Source: Tetrapyrgos nigripes
Lineage: Eukaryota; Basidiomycota; Agaricomycetes; Agaricales; Campanellaceae
Assembly: GCA_013368315.1 (NCBI GenBank)
Contig: JAACJM010000155.1
Span: forward strand, 62,001 to 126,000
Reading direction: 5' to 3'
Length of the DNA: 64,000 nucleotides
Position 1 is the first letter of the stretch, and every line of letters begins with the position of its first letter. Position numbers and translations under genes: made by a program. A model generated the notes under the pieces. The model had not been told where the DNA came from. It saw only the letters and a list, made by a program, of their open reading frames with translations, and did no database searches. Below are positions 21,661 through 31,809 of the stretch, one piece after another.

Positions 21661-22385
21661 ATTCGGTTTTCCTTTCCCTTTTCTCTGATCTTGCTTTATT
21701 CGTGTTCTATGTATTGCCAACAGTCTACTACTGAGTACTACATGCAAGTCCAGCTCTTCTGCAGTCCCATTTGCATACTTATTCCTCCTTCAATGCTTTC
21801 AATGCCTAGCTAGACAATCACTGACGGGTTTATCCTTATCCAGAAATAACATTGCCTGTTTGGGTTGTATTCTGATCGTTCGGATGTACTGTGACTTAGC
21901 ACTTCTGTCCCTTATATCTCTGTGTAGAGATGTCCGTTCACTATCCCTTCTGTACCGATGGATAGCTGAACTCTGGGATCCCGTACATATATACTTTGTC
22001 CTACTTTTGTCCACATGTACCTTTTACGGATACTTAAGATTCCCTCAAAGCCATCTTAGTACTACAGGATTTACCAATACATAGATCTAGACCTAGTGTG
22101 CTTGTCCACATGTCCGATCTTAGCACTGTCTTCTCTGATCAACCTTTTGGCCGAGGATTGTGCTGCTTACGCATTCCTATGCCTGCAAATAGGGGCTATC
22201 CCACACTTCACTGTCCCTTTGGATCACACTAGCGGTACTAGTCGTTATAATAGGATTCGAAAGCCTTTATAGACTATCTTTATCATTTGGTGGGTCTGCT
22301 ATTATAACTCCAAACTTGTACATATCTATCATAGTACTTAGAATGAGCTGTTTCTCCATTCATAAGCACTTAATATTATTGTACT
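21661..22385. other. Gene-poor stretch before a solo LTR
   Basis: No gene recognised; short frames only. Possibly the continuation of the unclassified repeat. Confidence 0.4.
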
Positions 22386-22861
22386 TGTCATGAATCGCCT
22401 CCCATCTCCTTCATTTTCTCTCTATTCTCTTCTACTGTCCATTCACTTCTGTTCATCATTCTATCACCTTCCATAAACCCATAAATACTGATTACTTCTC
22501 ATCATCGTCTCTTGGATCTATGACTCACTTCTCCGTTCCCTTTATCTCCATGGACATTCTCACGTACATGTTTCTTACTTGACTCACATTCTTATCTCCT
22601 CCGACCCCTAGGCTCCATGGACATTCTCACATATTCACTTCTTCTCTATATATATCGTAGATCTCGTAGCTAGGTTCCTTAGTCTGTTCACTTCGTCTCC
22701 ACTCCGCTCCTAGCACAGTGCAGTGTCGAGCATAGTCAGCTACTCGATCTCCTCTCTCGCCTCTATCGTCTTCTCTCTATATTGTCTCATCATAACTCGC
22801 CGAATCTATCTTGTTCATTGTGTGACTTGGGTGGTTTTGCTAAGTGACAATGTTCTTGACA
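22386..22861 (+). mobile_element. Solo LTR of a chromovirus relative
   Basis: 476 bp starting TGTCATGAATCG and ending TTCTTGACA, sharing the internal CTTCGTCTCCACTCCG and GTGTGACTTGGGTGG blocks with the chromovirus LTRs. It is flanked by a perfect 5-bp duplication GTACT (22381-22385 and 22862-22866), the signature of LTR-LTR recombination after insertion. Confidence 0.9.
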
Positions 22862-22866
22862 GTACT

Positions 22867-24519
22867 GTTGTTTTCTTAGTTCTGCTAGGTATTAACTAGC
22901 AGTTCAGGGCTCACCCTAGTCCTCTTATTCCCTTAAAAGAACGTCAAAACTGATATTATGAACCAAAATCCAAGTATGTATACTGCGATTTTGTACAGCG
23001 TATCACCGGGTATTTTGAGTGGGTGACCACAGAGCTGCATGGACAACTGAGGTTAGCAAAGGTTGCAGTGCCATAGACAGAAGAGGGGCAGAGAAAAAGA
23101 AAGAGGTAGAGGAAGGAGGAGTGGTTGTGTCTTAGAAAAGGAAGAGCTTTAATGAAGACAACTCACCTTTTACTTCAACAGACAACTGCTTCCTCACTAC
23201 ACATGCTATCCTCACCTTTGCTGTTGACATTCCTAATGGCAAACGGTGAGTCACTGAAAGCTGGTTGGTCAAAAGGACGAAACCAGTGATCTAATGAAGC
23301 AGCAACTATTCAGCATAGGGTGACCAGTCAATAGAGCTCACTAAGTAGAGTGCTGAGGAGAAAGCTAGTAGAGCTTAGATGCAAATTGCTTGTAGAGCAG
23401 ATAGAACTAGATATTGTTCTGTAGTAACTACGACTTTACAGAGAGCTTTTATACTAGATAAAGAGCATGTAATTACTAATATCTACATCGTCCATGGACA
23501 TACTTAGAGACTAAGAGGATATTGTCATTGGCCATATTGCTATCTACAGAGATATCACTACATAGTAAGAGATAAGAGTAATGTCTGGAGAATGTCCTGA
23601 AGGACTAGCCATACTTATAACTACGTAGAAGTTTCATAATAACTCCATATAGAATCATAGTTACTATACATGGAAGGTATATATTTCAACATGATCCATA
23701 TGAAAGGAACTCACCATAACCATCATAAGCATACCATGCGTTCAGAGTACTGGGCACAGCGACAAGAGACTGAGAGTCAGAGAGCCAGGCTGAGTTGTGG
23801 AAGGAAGGGAACAAGGCCAGAGGAGATGGCGGTGATCCGAGTCCCCGACATGCGGAAATCTCCGTTTCAAAATTTAAACCCCCCTTGCCAGGACCAGCTG
23901 ATTGATTGGTGGGACACGTCCCTCTCCTCCCTTCAGTCGGAGTCGGGGATTACCGCTCGCCCCTACAGGAACATCATTTCAACTAACCTCAGCATGCTGG
24001 TGGTGTCAGAGTTCCAAGCATCGTTGTGTAGAGACTTGGTGGAGACATAGATAATGATTTACGTCGTACTTTACGATTGCACCTGCCCCGTACGGGGTAC
24101 CTTTATCTTGTCCGCATCTGTCATGATTGCGTAGATGGTGCTTGATAGGTGGTGCAGTATAACTTCAGCTAGTACATGAGCTAATGCAACTGCTGTAGAG
24201 GCAAGGTGTTCTTGTGCTTAACTAACATTGCAGGAAAGAATCAAAGAGGACAACTTGCGAACACAGATCAAAGAACATCAGGGATACTTGCAACACAAGT
24301 GTCTACAAGTTACAGACTAGGGAAGATAAAGAACAAGTATATTCCGGTTTGTCCTGCTAGATGACGGCGAGAAGCAAAGACAATCGGATGCGGAAACATC
24401 CGAAACGACGTACTAAAATACTACAGAAATAGGAGCTACGTATCTACGGCAAACATGTAACTAAAATCTACGAGCTTCCAAGCTCACTGTCAAAATACAA
24501 AATCCAACAAGAGCCAACT
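22867..24519. other. Gene-poor stretch with repeats
   Basis: No gene recognised. Includes a segment (about 23440-23610) sharing words such as AGAGTAATGTCTGGA with the repeat at 46.8 kb, and the second copy of the 94-bp repeat at 23873-23966. Confidence 0.45.
23873..23966. repeat. Dispersed repeat, copy 2
   Basis: Partner of 19767-19860, here preceded by TCCCCGACATGCGGA, a phrase echoed at about 57490 (CGCGACATGCGGGC). Confidence 0.6.
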
Positions 24520-25632
24520 TCAGGTAAATAAATTCAGCTCAGCTAGTCGGTATCTCTCTAGCACTAGATAGAATTTGAGATATCCATGATAAAATGACTC
24601 GTATGCATGCAATGCTTGCTTTGAACCTGAAAGAGTGCGCAGAATGAGCTGATGAGCTGACACCGCTTCATCTAAAAGGCGCTGAAGCACTTTATGCTTT
24701 GATATTCCAAGACACTGAGCCATCTGGGAAACTCGATTCACAGATTCGGCATCGCATTCCTCTTTGTAGAAGGATAGTATATCACTAAATGTAGCAAAAG
24801 CAAAAAATAAGAAATTCAGCTCAGAAGACTTCAAGACTTTGGCCGCCTTCCAAAACTTACTTTCCATTGTTGATGAAAACCACAAGTTCAGGGAGAGCTT
24901 GGATATATGTGGTGACTGGAATATTGGATGGGAATACTGCCAGAGCAAACACTTCTGATGCACCAGACAGTGCCCTCGCAAATGTTGGATATCCGAGATT
25001 TCCTAGCTGCATCTACCAAAGAGATTTGATGGTTAGCATATTCATATTGAGCCTCAATTGGACATACTGGCATTCCCTGAGTTTCTTTTTCCAACAGTAA
25101 CGCTGTGACAAAGTTCATCGTGGATGATAGCATGATGTTATGCACAATGCGAGGGAAATGCGCAGAGAATTCAGATAATAGAGCCGCAAAATGATCCAAC
25201 ATGCAATTCTTTTGGGATTTGCCAGCCATTAACCTAAAGGACAATACTTATCAATTTATGTGTCTCTAGTAGAGAAAGTTACAAGGCAGACCGTTCATTG
25301 AATTCTGCCACAGCTTCAATGTCATTGCAAAGCACGTCGTCCAGATAGATCAGAAATGCGGTATAGAGTGCTATGAGAGTTGGTATATTGGTGCCCTTTA
25401 GATGTAGATAGCCGTTGGCAGCCATAGGTAAACCACCAGATATGAATGGTTGGAACGATTCTTCTCCTGCAAGGGGATATCCACGATGAGCTGCTTCAAG
25501 ACAGCATAGCTTTTCCAAATCCTGGTCTGCTGGTTTTTGAGACAGGTCAGCAAAGTCACATTGTTGGAGAAATGAAGTAATGATATGGCGCAGAGTAGCT
25601 GTATCTGCTATGCCGCTGGAGTTCTGAACCAT
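24520..25632 (-). CDS. Trichodiene-synthase-like sesquiterpene synthase
   Basis: Four exons on the minus strand (25632-25292, 25233-25068, 25006-24861, 24784-24520) join in phase into 305 aa, the family's usual size. Class I terpene synthases of this type cyclise farnesyl diphosphate to a sesquiterpene. The Asp-rich metal site is LDDVLCND (residues about 98-104). The second metal site NDILSFYKEE (N218, D219, S222, E226) is created by splicing AA|GTAAGT to TTTAG|T. Also typical are NERLMAGKSQ, TALLLEKETQGM, YIQALPEL and the C-terminal ERYRLAEL. Intron 2 has a clear GCTAAC branch site. No coding damage seen. The product cannot be predicted. A 221-bp inverted-repeat element begins 75 bp upstream of the ATG, and a P450 is its divergent neighbour. 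Confidence 0.85.
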
Positions 25633-25706
25633 GAGTAGGAGAGGACGGGAAGCTTTGAGAGTGGTGGAATACGGAATCTGTCTGTTTCTTTTATCAGATC
25701 TATATT

Positions 25707-25927
25707 ACTGTATCATTTCGACCACAAGTTCATGGGGGGTCGAAGCCGCGTTACGCCTTGGGTCAAGTTTAAGTTACTATATCAGGAACGTTGCCGGCAA
25801 AGCCGGTGCTCCCACGGACCTTTTATAGTAATTTAGAAATTAGTGCCCAAAAATACGCTTGTTACGAATATGTTTTTGGGCGCAGTTCTGTTACGCGTTA
25901 CGGAACTTGTGGTCGAAATGATACAGT
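25707..25927. mobile_element. 221-bp inverted-repeat element (MITE) in the terpene synthase promoter
   Basis: Terminal inverted repeats of about 26 bp: ACTGTATCATTTCGACCAC at the left, its complement ending GAAATGATACAGT at the right. No clear target duplication and no coding capacity. It lies 75-295 bp upstream of the terpene synthase start codon. Confidence 0.75.
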
Positions 25928-26204
25928 GAGAATCACCACAATCAGTGATACTCAATTGAGCTGAGGGAACACCTCAACTGTGAGATGGCAGATCCCATCA
26001 TAAGTATAGTCTCTGCTTTCTTTAGTTCATAACAAATCGAAGTTATCAACCCTGCACAGGATAACCAGAACCAGAGACCAAAATTGGATAGATAAATTTG
26101 GACAACGCGGCACTGGTACTGATCATGATGAAACACCGATGAGTTGATGTACAACAACCACACTTTGAATATGATACTGAAATCCTATGCACGCCTAAAT
26201 ACCC

Positions 26205-26282
26205 GTACTGATAGCGGTAGATAGACAAGTACTGTATTGATATATCATGTTTCAATACAATACTGTACTTGTCTATCAGTAC
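26205..26282. repeat. Hairpin-forming inverted repeat
   Basis: Arms GATAGACAAGTACTGTATTG and its near complement around an AT-rich loop. The arms differ by short internal duplications (CGGTAGATAG, CAATA), suggesting a small foldback element. Confidence 0.6.
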
Positions 26283-26366
26283 ATTTTCGTCGAGCGGATA
26301 TAATGGTATTTTCCGCGTGATGATCATGGTTATTTCCGGACACCCTGCGCATCAGCGCTTCAGCTC

Positions 26367-26396
26367 TTGGTCTCACCCCGGGTAATAGACTCCTCC
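26367..26396 (+). repeat. Direct repeat flanking the P450, left copy
   Basis: 30 bp (core CCCGGGTAATARACTCCTCC) matching 28908-28937 at 27 of 30 positions. Confidence 0.6.
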
Positions 26397-26539
26397 ATAG
26401 AAACTCACAGCCTCAATTGTCCTAGTGACGCGTTGCTCGCAACTTATTCTTAAACAGCCAATCTGCTGTGTCTTCAATTGTATATCACCAAAACTAGCTT
26501 TAACGGGTTGGAGACGCAGCTTGAGCTCTGAAATCCATC

Positions 26540-28893
26540 ATGCTCTCATCCTGGACTCAGCCTGACACTCTGCCGTCTCTCCTCTTTGTTGTTTGTGGGC
26601 TTTCGTTTTTCATTGTGCTGCACAGAAAGGTCATCCGCAAAGAATCTTTCTTTACGACGAAGGTCAGGAACCAAAGCCATACTAATAAGTGCATGTATAA
26701 ATGATAAATCTAGCTAGATAATATACCAGGCATTGGCTGGTCTGGAGCACTGGCCTCATATTTGACAGCCATTCGTTTTCTTTATGATGCACAAGTCATG
26801 CTTGAAAATGGATACAGAAGGGCAAGTACACTATTAGAGACCTTACGCAGCGCCAACCGTTGGCTGACAGTGCGCAGATTTAAATTGATATGGCTGGCTA
26901 TGACGTCATTTTCCCAGCCAAATCTGCGCACTGTCAGCCAACGGTTGGCGCTGCGCAAGGTCTCTATTCCAGATTAATTATAGATGCTGACTAACAATGA
27001 CAATTAGCATCATAACTCTGCATTCAAAATTCCATTCTTCGATAAATGGGTAATTGTTTTCTCAGATGAAAACAAGATTCAAGATATAAGGAGGGCATCC
27101 AATGAGCAATTATCTGCGACAGTGGCATTACAAGAGGTGACTTTCCTTATTGAGAAAAATCTAGATTATCATTAACTTGTTCTCAGTTGATGCACTTTGA
27201 TTTTAGCCTAGGTGCTGAGATCAGCGAGGATCCATATCATGTTGCTGTTATTACTAGATTTTTCAGTGACCAGAAAATGCGGCTTAATTTTGCTGGGCTT
27301 CTTGATGAAGTTGAGACTGCGCTATCTGAGCAAATACCCATTAATAAAGGTAAGCTGCTGCCTTTATTAGTTATATCTGTTAAAAATCATCTTTCTTTCG
27401 CAGAAAGGGCTAAAATCAACGCCTGGGAACTTTGCAGAATTATTATGTTCCAATCTCAGAGTCGGCTTTTTGTTGGTGTTCCTCTGTGTAAGGCAATATA
27501 TTTGCTGATCATTCATTATACTAAAATGTCCTGATAGGTCGTAAAAAGGAATATATGGTATTTTTGGCATCTCAAATGCTTGAATCTCACCTCAATAAAA
27601 CCACCACAGTCTCTTAACACTCAATATGCAGTTGCAGTGATGCTTTCCATTCATATCATGCGCTGCATCCCTAAATTTCTTCACAAGAAAGTCATCTGAG
27701 TCAATAGGCATTCCTCCTCTTCTTACTTATTACGCAGGCCCATTCGACGATATTTGTCACCTTTTCCTGGATATATCCAAAAAATGACAAAGCTTCTTCA
27801 AGATCACGCCCATGTTTGTAGTAATACTCAAGAACAGAGAGACAGCCATAGTCCTGAAAATATTGAGGTGAATTGTAGAGATCTAGTAAACACTCTCTGC
27901 TACTCTGACATCTCTCTGAATTACAGAACGTGTTCTTGACTGCACTTGCTCAGGCAACCGAGAGTCACAAAAATATTCTTTCAGAAATGTCTATGCGGCT
28001 CCTGGCCATTAATTTTGTGTCTAACTGGACTTCTGTGTGTGCTATTTCATATATCATTGACGAATATTACTGATTCTAGATTTTAAAGAGCTTGGTAAGA
28101 TACTGTGATTTTTAGCAAGCAAAATCACATTAAAATGTTCTGCTAATCAGACACTAAATTTTGCACTATCTCGTCTGGCATTATCACCAGACTTGGTTCC
28201 TGTGTTACGTCAAGAAGTGGAAACTTGCATCACCCTACAAGGCTGGTCTCATGCTTCAATCAATAACATGTACTTGCTAGACAGCTTTATCAAGGAATCC
28301 CAGCGTCTTTCAGGTGTTGTAGGAAGTGAATAAAAATCACCCGCTTTTTCATGGTAGGACTAACAAAATAAAAACAGTATCCCTTACTCGCAAAGCCATG
28401 AAGGATTTTACGTTTTCGGACGGAACTCAAATTTCCAAAGGCACATTGATAGCCTTCCCTGTTCAGGCCATTCACTATGATGAGGTGTGTTCACTTCCAA
28501 TCCAGCCAACATTGGGCTATTGACCCAAACCTTTTCAGAAAAATTACAATAATGCACGCAGCTTCCAACCTTGGAGATTTGCGCAGGACCAAGACAACCC
28601 ACCCCCACAAGCATCTCCCAGTCCAATGACCTCACCAGACACTAAATTTCTCGAATTTGGTATTGGAAGGCATACATGGTAAGGCCAGCCAAGATACTCG
28701 TTCCAGTGAATAATCTTTCTCTAGTCCAGGGAGATTCCTTGCTGCATACACAATCAAACTGGTGTTGGCACAAATTTTGATGAATTATGACATGCACGTA
28801 GAGGAAAGCCAGTCCTTCCAGACGCAGTGGATCGCTGAGGCGGTACTTGCCAATCGAAACGCAGAAATTTGGTTCCAAAGACGCCAGACTTGA
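26540..28893 (+). CDS. Cytochrome P450 (13 exons)
   Basis: A likely heme-thiolate monooxygenase, anchored by an N-terminal membrane segment (about residues 12-28). Exons inferred from splice sites and family fit: 26540-26662, 26714-26821, 27008-27136, 27187-27349, 27404-27487, 27538-27557, 27610-27690, 27738-27867, 27927-28034, 28151-28313, 28378-28484, 28539-28678, 28725-28893, giving about 508 aa. Motifs: LDNIPGIGWSG, EDPYHVAVI, LFVGVPLCRKKEY, an ExxR helix (KESQR) and a heme loop FGIGRHTCPGRF whose Cys codon spans the last intron. It resembles basidiomycete P450s often labelled ent-kaurene-oxidase-like. Intron 2 uses a GC donor and contains a 130-bp MITE. One join (27690 to 27738) is off by one base relative to the expected frame, so either the model or the gene has a frameshift. 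Confidence 0.8.
26836..26965. mobile_element. 130-bp foldback MITE inside P450 intron 2
   Basis: Two about 46-bp arms are nearly perfect inverted copies, starting AGAGACCTTACGCAGCG and ending with the complement (one mismatch seen), around a short AT-containing loop. ATT occurs on both sides, possibly a 3-bp target duplication. Confidence 0.85.
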
Positions 28894-28907
28894 CAGTAAT
28901 TAGTTTT

Positions 28908-28937
28908 TTGGTCCCAGCCCGGGTAATAAACTCCTCC
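28908..28937 (+). repeat. Direct repeat flanking the P450, right copy
   Basis: 27 of 30 positions match 26367-26396. A weaker, partial echo (ATAATAAACTCCTCC) occurs at about 20030. Confidence 0.6.
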
Positions 28938-29742
28938 TCCTCCGCCCTTATCTATGTATTTATTTCTGCGAAATACAAATGTGCGTGCAATTGTCATGTA
29001 TAGGCCTGTATAGAAGCCACAGGCTACATACTGTAAGGGTAGAATATCACATCCTTCTTGCGTGCTTCACTGTGATGTCCAAAGGATTCTGCCTCAAAGA
29101 TACCACGTTCAACCAGTTCCACGACATAGCTACGACCAAGCTACGACATGCCTGCATATCAGGTTACTCTATGCCTGAGTGGTCAGTATCACATCATCCG
29201 ACCCAAACCTAAGTATTCGAAGCGAAAACGCCATTCGTTCATGGGTTTAGAAGAAAGTGAGGCATTCGGACTGACTGAGAGGCTACGGGGACAGTTACGC
29301 ATGATGAATTCTGAGCAAGTCTGACCTGTCAAAGATGGCGGGAAAAAGAGATTCCGTGAGGTTTCAAGTGTATTGCGTCAGACAGCGCAGCCTAGTACTC
29401 ACCAACGCCAGCCGACCCTAACATCGATACGTTGGTAGTCTGCTATCATCTCGACTATCTTTGGTGACTTGCCTATGAAGGAGTGCGAGTGGTGGGAGTG
29501 GTTTGGGAGTTGTACGTAGAGGCAAGGGGTCGGGGCGGGCCGTGGTTCCGCAACATGCGGTCAGTCCTTTTGATTAAACGTTTGCTGCCAATGTTTCTGC
29601 AACTGTTGAGATACCATCAATATGAGATTCTCAAAATTCTCTTTGCTGAATCGTCGCACAATATTACGGGATTCTCTCCGCAAGGGATGTTAAGCTATAG
29701 GGTCTTTGACTGTGAGCCAGGGAAACATATCACAACGTACGT
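28938..29742. other. Gene-poor stretch
   Basis: An open frame of 99 codons (29483-29782) runs into the MULE-like element but resembles nothing I know. No other feature seen. Confidence 0.4.
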
Positions 29743-29751
29743 GTCTCTTCC

Positions 29752-30642
29752 ACTAAACGCTATTCACCCACCAAAACCGTAGAGCACGTGACCTACACGT
29801 CACCTTTCTGCGGGGCCCGCGCAGCGCTAAGTCCCCTCTCCTCCTCGTACCGCTTCTGTGTCACCTCAAATACCGAAAAATATGCTCACATATGTATACA
29901 AGTAGTACAAAATTAGTATTTTAATACATATCTGGAGAAAAACACAACTTTGACGTGTTCATAAAGCTTTTTACCCAGTAAGTAGTATATCCTGTTGTGC
30001 CTAAGCGGGAGAGGTCCTTTAAAAGTGGTTTGCATTTCTGAAGGGAAGCAAAAAACAGCGCCCAGCAGGTTTTGTGCTTCTGGAGACTGCAACTTAATTT
30101 GTGCATAACTTATGGATCTCATCAGGGGACTTGCATGAGGTGCATAATTTGCATAATTACACCATTTTATGCATTACCATTCGATTTTCGGTATCTCTTA
30201 TGCGTTTATTGCATGAAAGTGCCTTTGACGCTTTCCCTGATGAAATAGACAAGCAAAGGAAGGATTGGTTGTCTAATTAATTCTTCATGTGCTGTTACTA
30301 TTGCGGGATCTGAATGTCTTTGCAGACCTTTCTTCATGCTTAAATGAATGCAGGTTGACTACAGAAGAACTTTCACAAGAGTTCTAGTCACCAAAACCTC
30401 GCCACATTGCTATTCTGGGCTACTACTGGGGCAAAAAGCTTTGTTAACGCGTCAAAGTCGCGTTTTTCTCAAGATATGTACTTAAATGCTAATTTTGTAC
30501 TACTTGTATCCATATGCGAACATATTTCTCGGTATTTGAGGTGATACAGAAGCGGTACGAGGAGGAGAGGGGACTTAGCGCTGCGCGAGCCCCGCAGAAA
30601 GGTCACGTGTTCTGCGTTTTTGGTGGGTGAATAGCGTTTAGT
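29752..30642. mobile_element. MULE-like non-autonomous element with about 190-bp terminal inverted repeats
   Basis: The left end (ACTAAACGCTATTCACCC...) and right end are inverted copies over about 190 bp (29752-29945 against 30455-30642). It is flanked by a 9-bp direct repeat GTCTCTTCC (29743-29751, 30643-30651). Long inverted repeats with a 9-11 bp target duplication are the hallmark of Mutator-like elements. The 0.5-kb centre has no transposase. Confidence 0.82.
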
Positions 30643-30651
30643 GTCTCTTCC

Positions 30652-30858
30652 ACCTTGTGCGGCGTTGCATATTTCCAAAGATCTCTGGGCAAACTTAAAT
30701 TTCGGATTTTTCAGTGCGATTTTTGCTCGCCCGGGTCTACTCCATATGGGACCGATTTGAAGCCGAACAGCCATATGGAGTAGCTCCGGCGCCGAGCATA
30801 AATTCGTCATTTATGCTTGCCCAAAAGATCTTTCCAAATATGCATTGCCGCCCAAGGT
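30652..30858. mobile_element. 207-bp imperfect inverted-repeat element
   Basis: The ends ACCTTGTGCGGCGTTGCATA... and ...TATGCATTGCCGCCCAAGGT are inverted relatives over about 50 bp with mismatches. It starts directly after the MULE right-hand target repeat. The sequence after it, GTCCCTTTCC, resembles that repeat. Confidence 0.55.
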
Positions 30859-31007
30859 GTCCCTTTCCTTTCACGAACATTTTGCTCACGTCTGCGTTCC
30901 TTTCTGCCCTCCGTGCGCTCCATCTACCCCCAAGGCATCACCCCAGCCTCTCCCAACACCAATAAACTGGCTCCTTCTGTTCCGGAACCGGCGCTCTCCA
31001 AGACCTC

Positions 31008-31809
31008 ATGACATTGAAATCCACCATCCGTTCCAACTCCACCGAATTCCTCGTCGATATTCAATTCGCCAAGGACCATGGACTGGAATACGTTTTTGGC
31101 AAAACCAACGGTTACGCCTGTTATGGCACACCTGGTGTATCCAATGTTACTGGCTTCTGCAGCGATGCAGGTCCAACCAGCCCCGTTAACCATCTCACCA
31201 GTCACTGCGGTAATATCACCTTCGACACCCCTTATTACGCTGCCATCATCGCTGCTGAGGCTATTGGGAACGGTGGAAACACTCGTTAGTCGAGTTGGAG
31301 GTGGATGTATGGGTTCTTCGAGGCCGAGTCTGACGACGACGACGATGGCGGTGATGACAATAATTCCAAGGGAAGGAGGGTCGTCAAAGAAGCTGAAGAG
31401 AGCGATGTTTATCAACTTGCGAGCGTTTTCGAGTGATTCCACGGAAGAGAGGGACAGTGCCTATGTCGACTTGGACTTTGCAGACGAAGACGATGACAGG
31501 ATGAGTTGCCAAAGGCTCGTCGAAGCAAGGGAAGAGGACATATACCGAAGAAGGTGGAGTTAATAAACTGGCGGTTGGGTATGTCGAACTGAACATTCTC
31601 ATCATTGTGACATTTGCTGATTTCTTCTTTTTCTTTGTTTTCAGTCACGCAGACTCGACGCCAATGGTCTGACATGGTGTGGTGTTATCTATGAAACGGA
31701 AAATGGGAGGCCTAGTGGTGCAGAGAACGCTGACGCAGTTGATGTGAAGGATGGATTCGGTTTTGACATACAAGCTACGGACGTTGTGTTGCTGTCTTTC
31801 TTGCGGTAA
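31008..31809 (+). pseudogene. GH79 (beta-glucuronidase/heparanase-like) glycosidase, 3' part, decayed
   Basis: Recognised by EFLVDIQFAKDHGLEYVFGKTNGYACYGTPGVSN, which matches the GH79 block usually reading FGETNSY...GAPGVSN (quoted here only to name the block: key residues FGxTNxY at about nt 31092-31112). Then come TPYYAAIIAAEAIG and GNTR, a C-terminal KRAMFINLRAF block, and after a likely intron (ending TTTTCAG about 31644) the LTWCGVIYETENGRPSG and ATDVVLLSFL ending. Frameshifts and a TAG break the region near 31287. The N-terminal two thirds is absent. The Glu in FGET, which I take to be the catalytic nucleophile, reads Lys here. Confidence 0.65.

Larger units (their letters stand above)
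25928..26539. promoter_or_regulatory. Divergent intergenic region between terpene synthase and P450
   Basis: No gene. Contains a hairpin-forming inverted repeat at about 26205-26282 (arms GACAAGTACTGTATTG / complement, with extra small duplications) and one copy of a 30-bp repeat (26367-26396) that recurs just after the P450 at 28908-28937. Confidence 0.5.

Noticed and set aside
24784..24861. Apparent loss of the conserved Asn in the terpene synthase metal site (unspliced frame reads SDILSFYKEE).
   Set aside because: Splicing the GTAAGT...TTTAG intron restores NDILSFYKEE, so the change is an artefact of reading through the intron.
28671..28730. Apparent missing heme cysteine in the first P450.
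   Set aside because: The Cys codon spans an intron (TG at 28678 and T at 28725), giving FGIGRHTCPGRF.
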